64,000 nt of DNA, taken from AC-32 sp963717725 (GTDB taxonomy: Bacteria > Actinomycetota > Thermoleophilia > Gaiellales > Gaiellaceae). Under the pieces are notes generated by a model that saw only the letters and a list, made by a program, of their open reading frames with translations, was not told where the DNA came from and made no database searches. Numbering within the stretch: the stretch's first letter is position 1; the number at the start of each line of letters is the position of its first letter. Below, piece after piece: positions 25,381 through 33,944 of this stretch. The position numbers were made by a program, and so were the translations under genes. The stretch is taken from positions 62,001 to 126,000 of the forward strand of contig CAVQWS010000024.1 in assembly GCA_963717725.1 (NCBI GenBank), given 5' to 3'.

Positions 25381-25839
25381 ATGCGAGTCTCCGCCAAGGT
25401 CGACTACGCCGTCCGCGCGGGCACCGAGCTCGCGGCGGCCGCAGGCGAGGGGCCGGTCAAGGGCGACCACATCGCCACTGCTCAGAAGATCCCGCTGAAG
25501 TTCCTCGAGAACATCCTGCTCGACCTGAAGCACGCCGGCCTCGTGCAAAGCCAGCGCGGCGCCGAGGGCGGCTACTGGCTGGCGAGGGAGCCGGCCGAGA
25601 TCTCGCTGGCGGACGTGATCCGCGCCGTCGAGGGCCCGATCGCGAACGTGCGCGGCGAGCGGCCCGAGCAGGTCGAGTACCCGGGAGTGGCCGAGCCGCT
25701 GCGCGACGTCTGGATCGCCGTGCGCGGCAACCTGCGGGCGGTGCTGGAGACCGTCACGCTCGCCGACGTGGCAGGCGGCCGGCTGCCGGACGAGGTCAGC
25801 CGGATCGCTGCCGATCCGGACGCCTGGCAGCCGCACTGA
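25381..25839 (+). CDS. Rrf2-family transcriptional regulator (CymR/IscR-like fold)
   Basis: 152 residues. Winged-helix Rrf2 fold: VSAKVDYAVRAGTELAAAAG at the N-terminus, recognition region IPLKFLENILLDLKHAGLV, wing QRGAEGGYWLA, C-terminal dimer helix. It has no cysteine at all, so it cannot hold an Fe-S cluster as IscR/NsrR do; this makes it like CymR-type members, which sense through partner proteins. It converges on the sulfate importer operon with a 44-base overlap, so control of sulfur assimilation is a fair inference. ATG 25381 is leaderless behind TAGATT. Confidence 0.85.
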   Translation: MRVSAKVDYAVRAGTELAAAAGEGPVKGDHIATAQKIPLKFLENILLDLKHAGLVQSQRGAEGGYWLAREPAEISLADVIRAVEGPIANVRGERPEQVEYPGVAEPLRDVWIAVRGNLRAVLETVTLADVAGGRLPDEVSRIAADPDAWQPH

Positions 25840-26788
25840 ACGTCGTCTCGCGGCTCGGCCGGACGTAGACGATCTGCCCGCGTTCGAGCTCCAGCAGCTC
25901 CGCCTGCTCCTGGGTCAGCTGCGCGGTCAGGTGCTGGCCGTCCTCGCGGACGAGCTCGACCCGCACCTCGAAACCGAGGTGGACGACGCGCTCGACCATC
26001 GCCTCAGACGACCCGTCGCCGTACGGCTCGAGCAAGAGCTCAACGTCGTGCGGCCGGACGAACGTGTCGCCGAGCCGGTTGACAGGGCCGACGAAGCTCA
26101 TCACGAACTCGTTCGCCGGCTGCTCGTAGAGCTCGCGGGGCGAGCCCACCTGCTCTACCCGGCCCTCGTTCAGCACGACGATCTGGCCGGCGACCTCCAT
26201 CGCCTCCTCCTGGTCGTGGGTGACGATGATCGTCGTCACGTGGACCTCGTCGTGGAGTCGCCGCAGCCAGGCGCGGAGCTCCTGGCGGACCCGCGCGTCG
26301 AGCGCGCCAAACGGCTCGTCGAGCAGGAGCACGCTCGGCTCGACCGCGAGCGCGCGGGCGAGCGCCATCCGCTGGCGCTGCCCGCCCGAGAGCTGCGCGG
26401 GATAGCGCTTCGCGAGCCCTTCGAGCTGGACGAGCTCGAGCAGCTCGTGCACCCGCTTCGAGATCTCCGCGCGCGGCCGTCTCCGGATCGCAAGGCCGAA
26501 GGCGACGTTGTCGTAGACGGTCATGTGCTTGAAGGCCGCGTAGTGCTGGAAGACCATCCCGACACCACGGGTGCGCGCGGGCGTGTCGGTCACGTCCTGG
26601 TCGCCGATCAGCACCTGGCCCGAGTCCGGCTCCTCGAGCCCGGCGATCACCCGCAGCAGCGTGGACTTGCCGCTGCCGCTCGGGCCGAGCAGCGCCGTCA
26701 GCGAGCCCTCGGGGATCGCGACCGAGACGTCGTGCAGCGCGGTGAAGCCGTTGAAGTGCTTGCTCACGTCGACGACTGCGATGCCCAT
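25796..26788 (-). CDS. cysA: Sulfate/thiosulfate ABC transporter ATP-binding protein
   Basis: 330 residues. Walker A GPSGSGKST, Q-loop VFQHYAAFKHMTV, signature LSGGQRQRMALARAL, Walker B VLLLDEPFGALD and switch His in VTHDQEEAMEVA are intact; a C-terminal TOBE-like domain follows (PVNRLGDTFVRPHDVELL), as usual in CysA. Powers sulfate uptake by CysT/CysW. Last gene of the minus-strand order sbp, cysT, cysW, cysA; ATG 26788 abuts the cysW stop. Overlaps the 3' end of the Rrf2 gene. Confidence 0.93.
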   Translation of the reverse strand: MGIAVVDVSKHFNGFTALHDVSVAIPEGSLTALLGPSGSGKSTLLRVIAGLEEPDSGQVLIGDQDVTDTPARTRGVGMVFQHYAAFKHMTVYDNVAFGLAIRRRPRAEISKRVHELLELVQLEGLAKRYPAQLSGGQRQRMALARALAVEPSVLLLDEPFGALDARVRQELRAWLRRLHDEVHVTTIIVTHDQEEAMEVAGQIVVLNEGRVEQVGSPRELYEQPANEFVMSFVGPVNRLGDTFVRPHDVELLLEPYGDGSSEAMVERVVHLGFEVRVELVREDGQHLTAQLTQEQAELLELERGQIVYVRPSRETTFSAAARRPDRQRSG

Positions 26789-27571
26789 CTAGTGCTCCCT
26801 GGGTTGGATGACGCGGAGGGACACGACCGTGGCGATCGCGATCAGCGCGAGCACGACCGAGGACGCGTAGGCGCCGGAGGTGTCGAAGCCGTCGACCTGG
26901 GCCTTGACGTAGAGCGGCAGCGTCTGGGTCTTGCCCTCGATGTTCCCGGAGACCGCGCTGACTGCGCCGAACTCGCCGATCGCTCTCGCGGTCGTGAGTA
27001 CGACGCCGTAGGCGACGGCCCAGCGGATCGCCGGCAGCGTGATCCGGCGGAAGACCTGGAACGGATGCGCGCCGAGCGTCTCGGCGGCCTGCTCCTGCTC
27101 GGTGCCGATCTCGCGCAGCACGGGCACGACCTCGCGCACGACGAACGGCAGCGAGACGAACATCGTCGCGAGCACCATCCCCGGGACCGCGAACAGGATC
27201 TTCAGGCCATGGCCGGCGAGGCCGCCGAGCCAGCCGCCGCGCCCGTAGAGCAGTACGAGCGCCAGTCCGACGATCACGGGCGAGAGCGCGAGCGGCAGGT
27301 CGACGGCGGCGTTCAGCAGGCCGCGCCCGGCGAAGCGTCCGCGCACGAGCGCGAGCGCCATCACGATCCCGAAGACGGTGTTGGCCGGCACGGCGATCGC
27401 CGCGACCAGCAGAGTCAGCTCGAGCGCGTGGATCGCCTCGGGCGTCGTGACCGCGGCCCACGCGTGCGCGAGGCCGTGCTCGAAGGCGCGGTAGAAGACG
27501 AATCCGACCGGCACCAGCAGCAGCAAGGCTAGGTAGCCGAGCGCGCCGAACCGCAGCAAGTATCTAGACAC
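26789..27571 (-). CDS. cysW: Sulfate ABC transporter permease CysW
   Basis: 260 residues with about six membrane helices. The EAA loop region reads EQEQAAETLGAHPFQVFRRI, typical of binding-protein-dependent permeases; RAIGEFGAVSAVSGNI matches the conserved CysW segment. Starts with GTG at 27571, overlapping the end of cysT by 8 bases. Forms the channel heterodimer with CysT. Confidence 0.92.
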   Translation of the reverse strand: MSRYLLRFGALGYLALLLLVPVGFVFYRAFEHGLAHAWAAVTTPEAIHALELTLLVAAIAVPANTVFGIVMALALVRGRFAGRGLLNAAVDLPLALSPVIVGLALVLLYGRGGWLGGLAGHGLKILFAVPGMVLATMFVSLPFVVREVVPVLREIGTEQEQAAETLGAHPFQVFRRITLPAIRWAVAYGVVLTTARAIGEFGAVSAVSGNIEGKTQTLPLYVKAQVDGFDTSGAYASSVVLALIAIATVVSLRVIQPREH

Positions 27572-28394
27572 GGTCGTACCTCGTCCGCCAGCGGCGCACG
27601 CCGCCGATCCCGAGCAGCACGCCGAGCGAGATCACGAGCAGCACCACCGAGACGGCCGCCGCGCCGGAGGTGTTCCCGGACTGCAGCTGCCCGAAGATGT
27701 AGACGGACGAGACCTCGGTCTTGAAGGGGATGTTCCCGGAGATCAGGACGACAGCTCCGAACTCGCCCACGGCCCGGGCGAACGCGAGCGCGACGCCGGA
27801 GAGGATCGCCGGCAGCAGGTTCGGGAAGACGATCCGCCGGAAGACCTCGAACGCGCCGGCGCCGAGCGAAGCCGCGGCCTGCTCCATCTCCCCGTCGAGC
27901 TCGAGCAGCACCGGCTGCACCGCGCGGACGACGAACGGCAGTGTCACGAACAGCAGCGCGAACAGGATGCCGATGCGCGTGAAGGCGACGTCGATCCCGA
28001 ACGGCCCGCCCGGCCCATAGAGCGCGAGCAGCGTCAGCCCGGCGACGATCGTGGGCAGCGCGAACGGCAGGTCGATCACCGCGTCGACTAGGCCTTTGCC
28101 CCGGAAGCGGTCACGGACGAGCACCCACGCGATCGCCGTGCCGGCGACGGCGTTGACGAAGGCGCAGGCGGCGGCGAGCCCGAGCGTCAGCTTCAGCGCG
28201 GCGAGCGACTCGGGCGCTGTCGCCTGGTGCCAGAACTCGGCCGGCCCCTGGGCGCGCGAGGCCCAGATGAGCGCGGCGAGCGGCAGCAGGACGACGACAC
28301 TCAGGTAGCCGGTCGCAAGCCCCAGCGCGAGGCCGCCGGGGCGGGCCGCGTGTGAACGCGCGGGCGCTGCGACGACTGCGGCGTCAGCCGCCAA
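27564..28394 (-). CDS. cysT: Sulfate ABC transporter permease CysT
   Basis: 276 residues, about six membrane helices. EAA loop EMEQAAASLGAGAFEVFRRI and RAVGEFGAVVLISGNIPFKTE are hallmark CysT/CysU text. Overlaps the 3' end of sbp by 11 bases, so the four genes are tightly coupled. The N-terminal 15 residues are Ala-rich and poorly conserved; a start slightly downstream is possible. Confidence 0.92.
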   Translation of the reverse strand: MAADAAVVAAPARSHAARPGGLALGLATGYLSVVVLLPLAALIWASRAQGPAEFWHQATAPESLAALKLTLGLAAACAFVNAVAGTAIAWVLVRDRFRGKGLVDAVIDLPFALPTIVAGLTLLALYGPGGPFGIDVAFTRIGILFALLFVTLPFVVRAVQPVLLELDGEMEQAAASLGAGAFEVFRRIVFPNLLPAILSGVALAFARAVGEFGAVVLISGNIPFKTEVSSVYIFGQLQSGNTSGAAAVSVVLLVISLGVLLGIGGVRRWRTRYDRV

Positions 28395-29364
28395 GCGACC
28401 TCTCGATCTTGGCCACGATCCCCTTCTGCGGGTGGAAGAAGCGCTGGTTCACCTTCGCCCAGCCGTTCAGCCCGAGCTTCGCCGTGGAGATCGTGAAGAG
28501 CCCGGGCGGCGAGTAGAAGTGCGACCCCTTCGCCGCGGCCTTCACGACCGGGCGGTAGCCCTGCGCCGCGAACGCCTTCTGCGCCGTGGTCGACCAGAGG
28601 TACTTGTAGAACGCCTTCGCGGCGGGCTTCTTCAGGCCGCTCGTGGTCAGCGCGACCGGCGTCTCGATCAGGAGCGTCGCCTTCGGCGTCTTGTACTCCG
28701 TGTGCACGCCCTTCTGCTCGGCGTAGATCGCCTCGTTCTCGTAGGTGAGCAGGACGTCGCCCTTGCCCTGCGCGAAGATCGAGAGAGCGGCCCGGGCGCT
28801 GTCCGGCTGCACCGGGACGTGCTTGAAGAGCTTGTACAGGTAGGCGACCGCCTGCTTGTCGGTCTTGCCCGCGCGCCGCTGGGCGCCGTAGGCGGCCATC
28901 ACGTTCCAGCGCGCGCCGCCGGACGTGAATGGGTTCGGCGTGATCACCTGGATGCCTGGCTTGACCAGGTCGCCCCAGCCCTTGATGTGCTTCGGGTTGC
29001 CGTCGCGCACGACGAAGACGACGACGGAGTCGGAGACGATCCCGCGATGCGGGTTGGCAGCCCAGTTCTTCGGGACGAGGCCCTTGCCGGCGAGAAGGTC
29101 GATGTCCGGAGCCAGCGAGAGCGCGACGAGATCCGCGTTCTGGCCGGCCGCGACGGCACGCGCCTGGTCGCCGGACGCGCCGTAGGACTGGCTGAAGCTC
29201 GTGCCGTTCCCCGCCTGCGTCTTCTGGAAGGCGGAGATGATCTTCCCGTACGCGTCCTTGGGCGTCGAGTAGGCGACCAGGTCGACCGATCCGCCCCGCG
29301 ATGCGCCCGTCGCGGACCCCGCGAGGAGCGCGACCCCGAGCAAAGCAATCAAAATGGCTCTCAT
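28384..29364 (-). CDS. sbp: Sulfate-binding protein of ABC transporter
   Basis: 326 residues. Signal peptide about 1-21 (AILIALLGVALLAGSATGAS), then the sulfate-binding fold: VDLVAYSTPKDAYGKII, QSYGASGDQARAV, NPFTSGGARWNVMAAYGAQ and VLLTYENEAIYAE, all typical of Sbp/CysP. ATG 29364 has AAGGAG 5 bases upstream, one of the clearer ribosome sites here, so this gene is not leaderless. First gene of the sulfate operon and divergent from a PLP enzyme of sulfur amino acid type, 91 bases away. A TCCAC-N7-GTGGA half-palindrome lies in that gap. Confidence 0.92.
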   Translation of the reverse strand: MRAILIALLGVALLAGSATGASRGGSVDLVAYSTPKDAYGKIISAFQKTQAGNGTSFSQSYGASGDQARAVAAGQNADLVALSLAPDIDLLAGKGLVPKNWAANPHRGIVSDSVVVFVVRDGNPKHIKGWGDLVKPGIQVITPNPFTSGGARWNVMAAYGAQRRAGKTDKQAVAYLYKLFKHVPVQPDSARAALSIFAQGKGDVLLTYENEAIYAEQKGVHTEYKTPKATLLIETPVALTTSGLKKPAAKAFYKYLWSTTAQKAFAAQGYRPVVKAAAKGSHFYSPPGLFTISTAKLGLNGWAKVNQRFFHPQKGIVAKIERSLGG

Positions 29365-29455
29365 TCTTGCTCCTTATCTGTCGAGTTTGTCCACGGAGTT
29401 GGTGGAGATTAGGAGAAGACCCGGTCGGCGTCAACTCGGAACTAGAGTCCTCGCC

Positions 29456-30412
29456 GTGGAGCCGCTCGACCGCGCGACGATCTGGCCCTACCGGGAAGGC
29501 GAGCCGGGCGAGCTCTACTACCAGCGCTACGCCCACCCGAACGCGCTCGCGGCCGAGGCCAAGCTCGCGGAGCTGGAGGGCGGCGAGGCGCTCGTCTTCC
29601 CCTCCGGCGCCGGTGCGACGACGGCGCTGGTGCTCGCCTTGCTGGAGCCGGGCCAGACGATCGCGCTCGCCGAGGGCGGCTACTACGGCACCGGTGTGCT
29701 CTTCGACGCGCTGGAGCGCTGGGGCGTGCGCCACGTGGAGTTCGACCAGACCGGCCCACCGCCCGAGGGCGTGGAGCTCGTCTGGCTCGAAGCGCCGTCG
29801 AACCCCTTCCTGACCATGCCGGATCTCGAGGCCGCCGTCGCCTCGCCGGCACGGGTGGTGGTCGACTCGACCGCGGCGACACCCGTCTACCTCCGCCCGC
29901 TCGACGCCGGCGCGGACTTCGCCCTCCACAGCGCGACGAAGTACCTCGGCGGCCACGATGACGTGCTGCTGGGCGCGGTTGCCTGCCGCTCGGCCGAGGA
30001 CGCCGAGCGCCTGCGCGAGTTCCGCAGCCGCACCGGGATCGTCGCCGCGCCCGACCCGTGCTGGCTGCTCTCCCGCTCGCTGAAGACGCTCCGGGTGCGG
30101 ATGGAGCGCCACACCGCGAGCGCGACAGCGATTGCCGAGCGGCTGCGCGACCACCCAGCGGTCGAGATCGTCCGCTATCCGGGTTTCGGCGGGCTGCTCT
30201 CGTTCGACGTCGCAGACGCCGAGGCCGCTCGCAAGGTCGAGACCTCGCTGCGGACGATCGAGAACGCCACCAGCCTTGGCGGGGTCGAGTCGGTGCTGGA
30301 GTCGCGAACGCGCTGGGAGGGCGACCGCGTGCCGCCGGGCCTGCTCCGCCTGAGCGTCGGCCTCGAGGACGTGGACGAGCTCTGGGCCGACCTCGCGCAA
30401 GCCCTGGGTTGA
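29456..30412 (+). CDS. Cys/Met-metabolism PLP enzyme (cystathionine gamma-synthase/lyase-like)
   Basis: 318 residues, slightly short for the family (about 380). YYQRYAHPNALAAEAKLAEL, FPSGAGATTALVLALL, VWLEAPSNPFL and the PLP Lys in LHSATKYLGGHDDV are all typical. The C-terminus GGVESVLESRTRW then SVGLEDVDELW matches the family end. Divergent from the sulfate importer, consistent with sulfur amino acid synthesis, but gamma-synthase versus lyase cannot be decided. GTG 29456 follows TAGAGT (29443-29448) by 7 bases. Confidence 0.85.
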   Translation: MEPLDRATIWPYREGEPGELYYQRYAHPNALAAEAKLAELEGGEALVFPSGAGATTALVLALLEPGQTIALAEGGYYGTGVLFDALERWGVRHVEFDQTGPPPEGVELVWLEAPSNPFLTMPDLEAAVASPARVVVDSTAATPVYLRPLDAGADFALHSATKYLGGHDDVLLGAVACRSAEDAERLREFRSRTGIVAAPDPCWLLSRSLKTLRVRMERHTASATAIAERLRDHPAVEIVRYPGFGGLLSFDVADAEAARKVETSLRTIENATSLGGVESVLESRTRWEGDRVPPGLLRLSVGLEDVDELWADLAQALG

Positions 30413-31674
30413 GCACCTACGTCTTCTTCCCCGAGGGCGCCTTCGGCCCGACGAACAACTGCGTCGGGATCGGCCGCGTTCTGCTCGAGCGCGGCGAGCG
30501 GGTCGTGTTCGTGGTCGAGGAATCGTTCGCCGGCACGCTCGAGGCACAGGGCTTCGAGGAGGCGCTGATGCGCCTCAAGCCCGCACCCGAGGTCGAGGAG
30601 GCTCCGGGCCAGTTCTGGAAGGACTTCGTCCGCGACACCGCGCCCGAGTTCCGCAAGCCGACGATCGACCAGCTCGAGACCTTCGTGCTCCCCGTCTGGC
30701 AGGAGCTGGTCGACGGCGCTCGCTACGTGGACGAGCGGCTGGCCGAGATCTTCGGCGAGCTCGAGCCGGACGTGATCGTCCAGGACAACGTGGTCGGCTT
30801 CCCGGCCGTGCTCGCCTCGGGCCGGCCGTGGGTGCGGATCGTCTCCTGCAACCCGCTCGAGCTGAAGGACCCGGCGCTGCCGCCGGTCTTCTCCGGCTAC
30901 CCGAGTGGCGACCGGGCCGGCTGGGACGAGTTCCGCGAGCGCTACCGCGAGCTGCACGAGACCGCTGCAGCTGCGAGTTCTCGGCGCTTCTGCGAGGAGC
31001 GCGGCGCGCCGCCGCTGCCGGAGCTCGAGTTCGTCCACGAGTCGCCGTGGCTGAACCTCTACCTCTACCCCGCCGAGGCCGACTACGAGCGCTCCCGGCC
31101 GCTCGGCGAGCGCTGGCACCGGCTCGACTCCTGCGTGCGCTCGGTGGACGAGCCGTTCGAGCCGCCGCCCGGCGACGGTGCGCTCGCATACGTCAGCCTC
31201 GGCAGCCTGGGCTCGGCCGACGTCGAGCTGATGAACCGCCTCGTCGCCGCGCTCGCCGAGACGCCGCACCGCTACGTCGTCAGCAAGGGCCCGCAACACG
31301 AGTCGATCGAGCTCGCGCCGAACATGACCGGCGCCGAGTTCCTGCCGCAGCCGGCGATCCTGCCGCAGGTCGACCTCGTGATCACTCACGGCGGCAACAA
31401 CACGGTCACCGAGTCGATCCACTTCGGCAAGCCGATGGTCGTGCTGCCGCTCTTCTGGGACCAGCACGACAACGCGCAACGGGTTGAAGAGGTCGGCTTC
31501 GGGGTGCGGTTCGCGACCTACGAGTTCGAGGACCGTGAGCTGCACACTGCGATCGAAGGGCTGCTGGCAGCCGAGCACCCGCGACTCGGAGAGGCGTCGC
31601 GCCGCCTGCAGGCCCAGCCCGGGACGACGAGGGCGGCGGATCTGATCGCGGCGGTGGGCGGCGCGCGCCGCTAG
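30409..31674 (+). CDS. GT1-family glycosyltransferase (MGT/UGT-like)
   Basis: 421 residues, GT-B fold. N-terminal acceptor half: FFPEGAFGPTNNCVGIGRVL. C-terminal donor half: ALAYVSLGSLGSADVELM, PHRYVVSKGPQHESI, FLPQPAILPQVDLVITHGGN and PLFWDQHDNAQRVEEVGFG, the sugar-nucleotide motif of macrolide and sterol glycosyltransferases. TTG 30409 overlaps the stop of the PLP enzyme (TTGA), so the two are coupled. Acceptor unknown. Confidence 0.85.
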   Translation: MSTYVFFPEGAFGPTNNCVGIGRVLLERGERVVFVVEESFAGTLEAQGFEEALMRLKPAPEVEEAPGQFWKDFVRDTAPEFRKPTIDQLETFVLPVWQELVDGARYVDERLAEIFGELEPDVIVQDNVVGFPAVLASGRPWVRIVSCNPLELKDPALPPVFSGYPSGDRAGWDEFRERYRELHETAAAASSRRFCEERGAPPLPELEFVHESPWLNLYLYPAEADYERSRPLGERWHRLDSCVRSVDEPFEPPPGDGALAYVSLGSLGSADVELMNRLVAALAETPHRYVVSKGPQHESIELAPNMTGAEFLPQPAILPQVDLVITHGGNNTVTESIHFGKPMVVLPLFWDQHDNAQRVEEVGFGVRFATYEFEDRELHTAIEGLLAAEHPRLGEASRRLQAQPGTTRAADLIAAVGGARR

Positions 31675-31695
31675 GGCGCGCGCCGCCTGCTCTCC

Positions 31696-32766
31696 CTAGT
31701 TCGGGTTGAGCTGGCCGAAGAGCCCGTGCGTCTCCCCGGCTGGCCCGGCGGTGAAGAACAGCGTCCCCGCCGGCCCGTTGTTGCCGCCCTGGCCGACTTC
31801 GAGCGCCCAGAGGCCGTCGATCGAGAGCGACTTGCCGCTCTCGTCGCGGAGCTCGCCGCGGTGCGCGAAGTGGCCGTTGCCGAGCTCCTCGTAGGCGTTG
31901 ATCTGCCCGTCGCCGAAGTTCCCGACCAGGAGGTCGCCGGCGAAGCGCCCGAAGCTATCCGGCGCGATTGTCAGGCCCCACGGCGCGTTGAGCTGACCGT
32001 GCTGGGCGACTCGGCTGACGAGATTGCCTGCAAGGTCGTAGGCGTCGACGAAGCCCTTGCCCTGGCCCGCGATCTCGTCCTCGGCGTCAGCGTCCTGCTT
32101 CGCGTACGTGACGAACACGCGGTCGCCGATCGTCTGGATGCCGAAGGGCGCGTAGCCGCTCGGCAGCGCCGGATCAACGAAGCCGCTGTCCGGCACCAAG
32201 CCGAAGCTCCCGTCGAACACGTCTACCTTGGCGTTGTGGAAGTCGGCCGCATAGAGGCGCGGGCCGGCCACGGTGTCCGCAATCGCGAGACCCTTGTAGA
32301 TCGCACCGTCATCGAGGTTCGCGACCACGACCGCGTTGGTTCCCCCGTTCCAGCCGAGCACCTTCCCCTCCTCGGTATCGAAGAGGAACAGCGCCTTTCC
32401 CCCGGTCGGCAAGACAAAGCCGGCCGTCGGATTGAAGACGGTGCCCGTCGGCGCGTTGTGCACGTTCACAACGAGCGGGTTGCCCAACGGGAACGGCATA
32501 CCGTCGGAGCCGCGATAGAGCGTCGACTTGTCGGTGCCGTTGTCAGACACCCACCACGGGCTCGTCGGGCTCGAGGTCAGTCCCCAGGCATTGACGAGGT
32601 TCGGATCGGTGTTCGGCGCGACGCCCGGCTGGTCGGAGACCAGCGGCACCATGCTGAACGATGTGCGTTCGGCTGCCCGCAGCGGCGAAACGGCCACGAT
32701 CGCCACCCCGAGCACGAGAGCCAGCGCAAGCAGCACTCGCCGAACGTTGATGGAAAGCTCTCCCAC
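31696..32766 (-). CDS. Secreted TIGR03118-like beta-propeller protein
   Basis: About 356 residues. Membrane/signal segment 10-32 (VLLALALVLGVAIVAVSPLRA), then repeat text typical of the TIGR03118 family: VSDQPGVAPNTDPNLVNAWG, WWVSDNGTDKSTLY, VLGWNGGTNAVVVANLDDGA, GLAIADTVAGPRLYAADFHN, APWGLTIAPDSFGRFAGDLL, VGNFGDGQINAYE. Function unknown. Two GTG codons compete: 32772 abuts the AAAGGAGG site, whereas 32766 sits 6 bases past it, so 32766 is preferred. Confidence 0.8.
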   Translation of the reverse strand: MGELSINVRRVLLALALVLGVAIVAVSPLRAAERTSFSMVPLVSDQPGVAPNTDPNLVNAWGLTSSPTSPWWVSDNGTDKSTLYRGSDGMPFPLGNPLVVNVHNAPTGTVFNPTAGFVLPTGGKALFLFDTEEGKVLGWNGGTNAVVVANLDDGAIYKGLAIADTVAGPRLYAADFHNAKVDVFDGSFGLVPDSGFVDPALPSGYAPFGIQTIGDRVFVTYAKQDADAEDEIAGQGKGFVDAYDLAGNLVSRVAQHGQLNAPWGLTIAPDSFGRFAGDLLVGNFGDGQINAYEELGNGHFAHRGELRDESGKSLSIDGLWALEVGQGGNNGPAGTLFFTAGPAGETHGLFGQLNPN

Positions 32767-32827
32767 TCTCACCCTCCTTTGGTCGTTCTCTGTTCGGTAC
32801 GCGAGGGACGGGAGAGCGGTTTTTCAA

Positions 32828-32900
32828 GCCGGAGGTGGGATTCGAACCCACGACCTACGCCTTACAAGGGCGTTGCTCTGACCAGCTGAGCTACTCCGGC
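32828..32900 (-). tRNA. tRNA-Thr (anticodon TGT)
   Basis: The minus strand folds into a full cloverleaf of 73 bases: acceptor GCCGGAG/CTCCGGC, D-arm GCTC/GAGC, anticodon stem ACGCC/GGCGT with loop CTTGTAA (anticodon TGT), and T-arm GTGGG/CCCAC around TTCGAAT. CCA is not encoded. It lies between clpP and the propeller gene, near the end of the sigH cluster. Confidence 0.96.
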
Positions 32901-32907
32901 GCTGCGC

Positions 32908-33507
32908 TCAGCCTAGCGCCGGCCGACCCTGGAGGACCTCGTCGATCAGGCCGTACTCGAGCGCCTCGGACGCGGTCATGAAGTGGTCGCGGTCGGTGTC
33001 GGCGGCGACCCGCTCGAGCGGCTGGCCGCTGTGGTCGGCGAGGATCTGCTCGACGCGCTTCTTCAGGTCGAGGACCTCGCGCGCGCGGATCTCGACGTCG
33101 GAGGCCTGGCCGCCGAACTGGCCGGTCCAGACCTGGTGGATCAGGATCTTCGCGTTCGGCAGCGCGCTCCGCTTGCCCTTCGTGCCGGCTGCGAGCAGCA
33201 CCGAGCCCATCGACATCGCCGTCCCGACGCAGATCGTGCGGATGTCGGGCTTGACGAAGGTCATGGTGTCGTAGATCGCGAGGCCCGCGTAGACGTCGCC
33301 GCCCGGGGAGTTGACGTAGACAGAGATGTCCTTGTCCGGGTCCTCGGACTCCAGATGCAGAAGCTGTGCGACGACGAGGTTCGCCACTTGGTCGTCGATC
33401 GCGGAGCCGACCATCACGATCCGGTCCTTGAGCAGCCGCGAGTAGATGTCGAACGAGCGCTCGCCGCGAGAGGTCTGCTCGACCACCATCGGCACGAGCG
33501 GGGTCAC
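32908..33507 (-). CDS. clpP: ATP-dependent Clp protease proteolytic subunit
   Basis: 199 residues, normal length. Catalytic Ser99 in VGTAMSMGSVL, His124 in ILIHQVWTG, Asp in the DTDRD motif near 170-174; YVNSPGGDVYAGLAIYD is the conserved oligomer region. GTG 33507 overlaps the stop of the upstream hypothetical gene (GTGA). Unlike the common tig-clpP-clpX layout, this clpP is the third gene of an operon with a DNA-binding protein and a Cys/His protein; clpC is 25 kb away in the same window. It may be one of several ClpP copies. Confidence 0.93.
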   Translation of the reverse strand: MTPLVPMVVEQTSRGERSFDIYSRLLKDRIVMVGSAIDDQVANLVVAQLLHLESEDPDKDISVYVNSPGGDVYAGLAIYDTMTFVKPDIRTICVGTAMSMGSVLLAAGTKGKRSALPNAKILIHQVWTGQFGGQASDVEIRAREVLDLKKRVEQILADHSGQPLERVAADTDRDHFMTASEALEYGLIDEVLQGRPALG

Positions 33508-33944
33508 ACCGGCACCGCCGTCTCGACCGGCTCGAGCACGTGCACCGGGACGCCGTACGCCTCGAGCCCCTCGGTCGGCTCGGTGACGGCGGAGGGCACG
33601 AAGATCTCGACCGGCCGCGCGCAGGCGGCACGCCAGCCGTGCGTGCCCTCGACCGTCGCGCCCCAGAGCAGCACGCGCCCGAAGACACGCGACTCGGCGC
33701 CGACGTGCAGGTAGTGCTCCCAGGCGGCGAGCTCGCGGCCCGCGTGGATGCCGCACTCGCAGGACGGTGACGGCGCCTCGTGCTCGTGCCGGAAACAGCT
33801 CGCGCGGATCGGATCGTCCACCGGCCACGGGTCGCCGTACAGCACGCTCACGAGCCGTCCCTCCGCGACGCGCCAGACCTTCCAGCCAACTGCCGGCCGC
33901 AGCGCGTCCGCGGCCCACGCCCGCTCGAGCCGGCCGATCCTCAT
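33504..33944 (-). CDS. Uncharacterised Cys/His protein between regulator and clpP
   Basis: 146 residues. N-terminus ALRPAVGWKVWRVAEGRLVS, a Cys/His cluster (C at about 50, HEHEAPSPSCECGIHA) that could bind metal, then HVGAESRVFGRVLLWGATVE and GWRAACARPVEIFVP. The order GWK-WR, CxH, CxCGIHA, GRVxLWG, GWRA looks like a conserved actinobacterial family I cannot name. Start ATG 33944 overlaps the regulator stop (ATGA) and its stop overlaps the clpP GTG, so it is coupled on both sides. Possible roles are adaptor, Clp substrate or sensor; nothing in the sequence decides. Confidence 0.7.
   Translation of the reverse strand: MRIGRLERAWAADALRPAVGWKVWRVAEGRLVSVLYGDPWPVDDPIRASCFRHEHEAPSPSCECGIHAGRELAAWEHYLHVGAESRVFGRVLLWGATVEGTHGWRAACARPVEIFVPSAVTEPTEGLEAYGVPVHVLEPVETAVPV

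Noticed and set aside
32528..32881. Plus-strand open frame ending in AGGGIRTHDLRL text
   Set aside because: That string is the antisense of the tRNA-Thr gene, a well-known artefact of translating tRNA.
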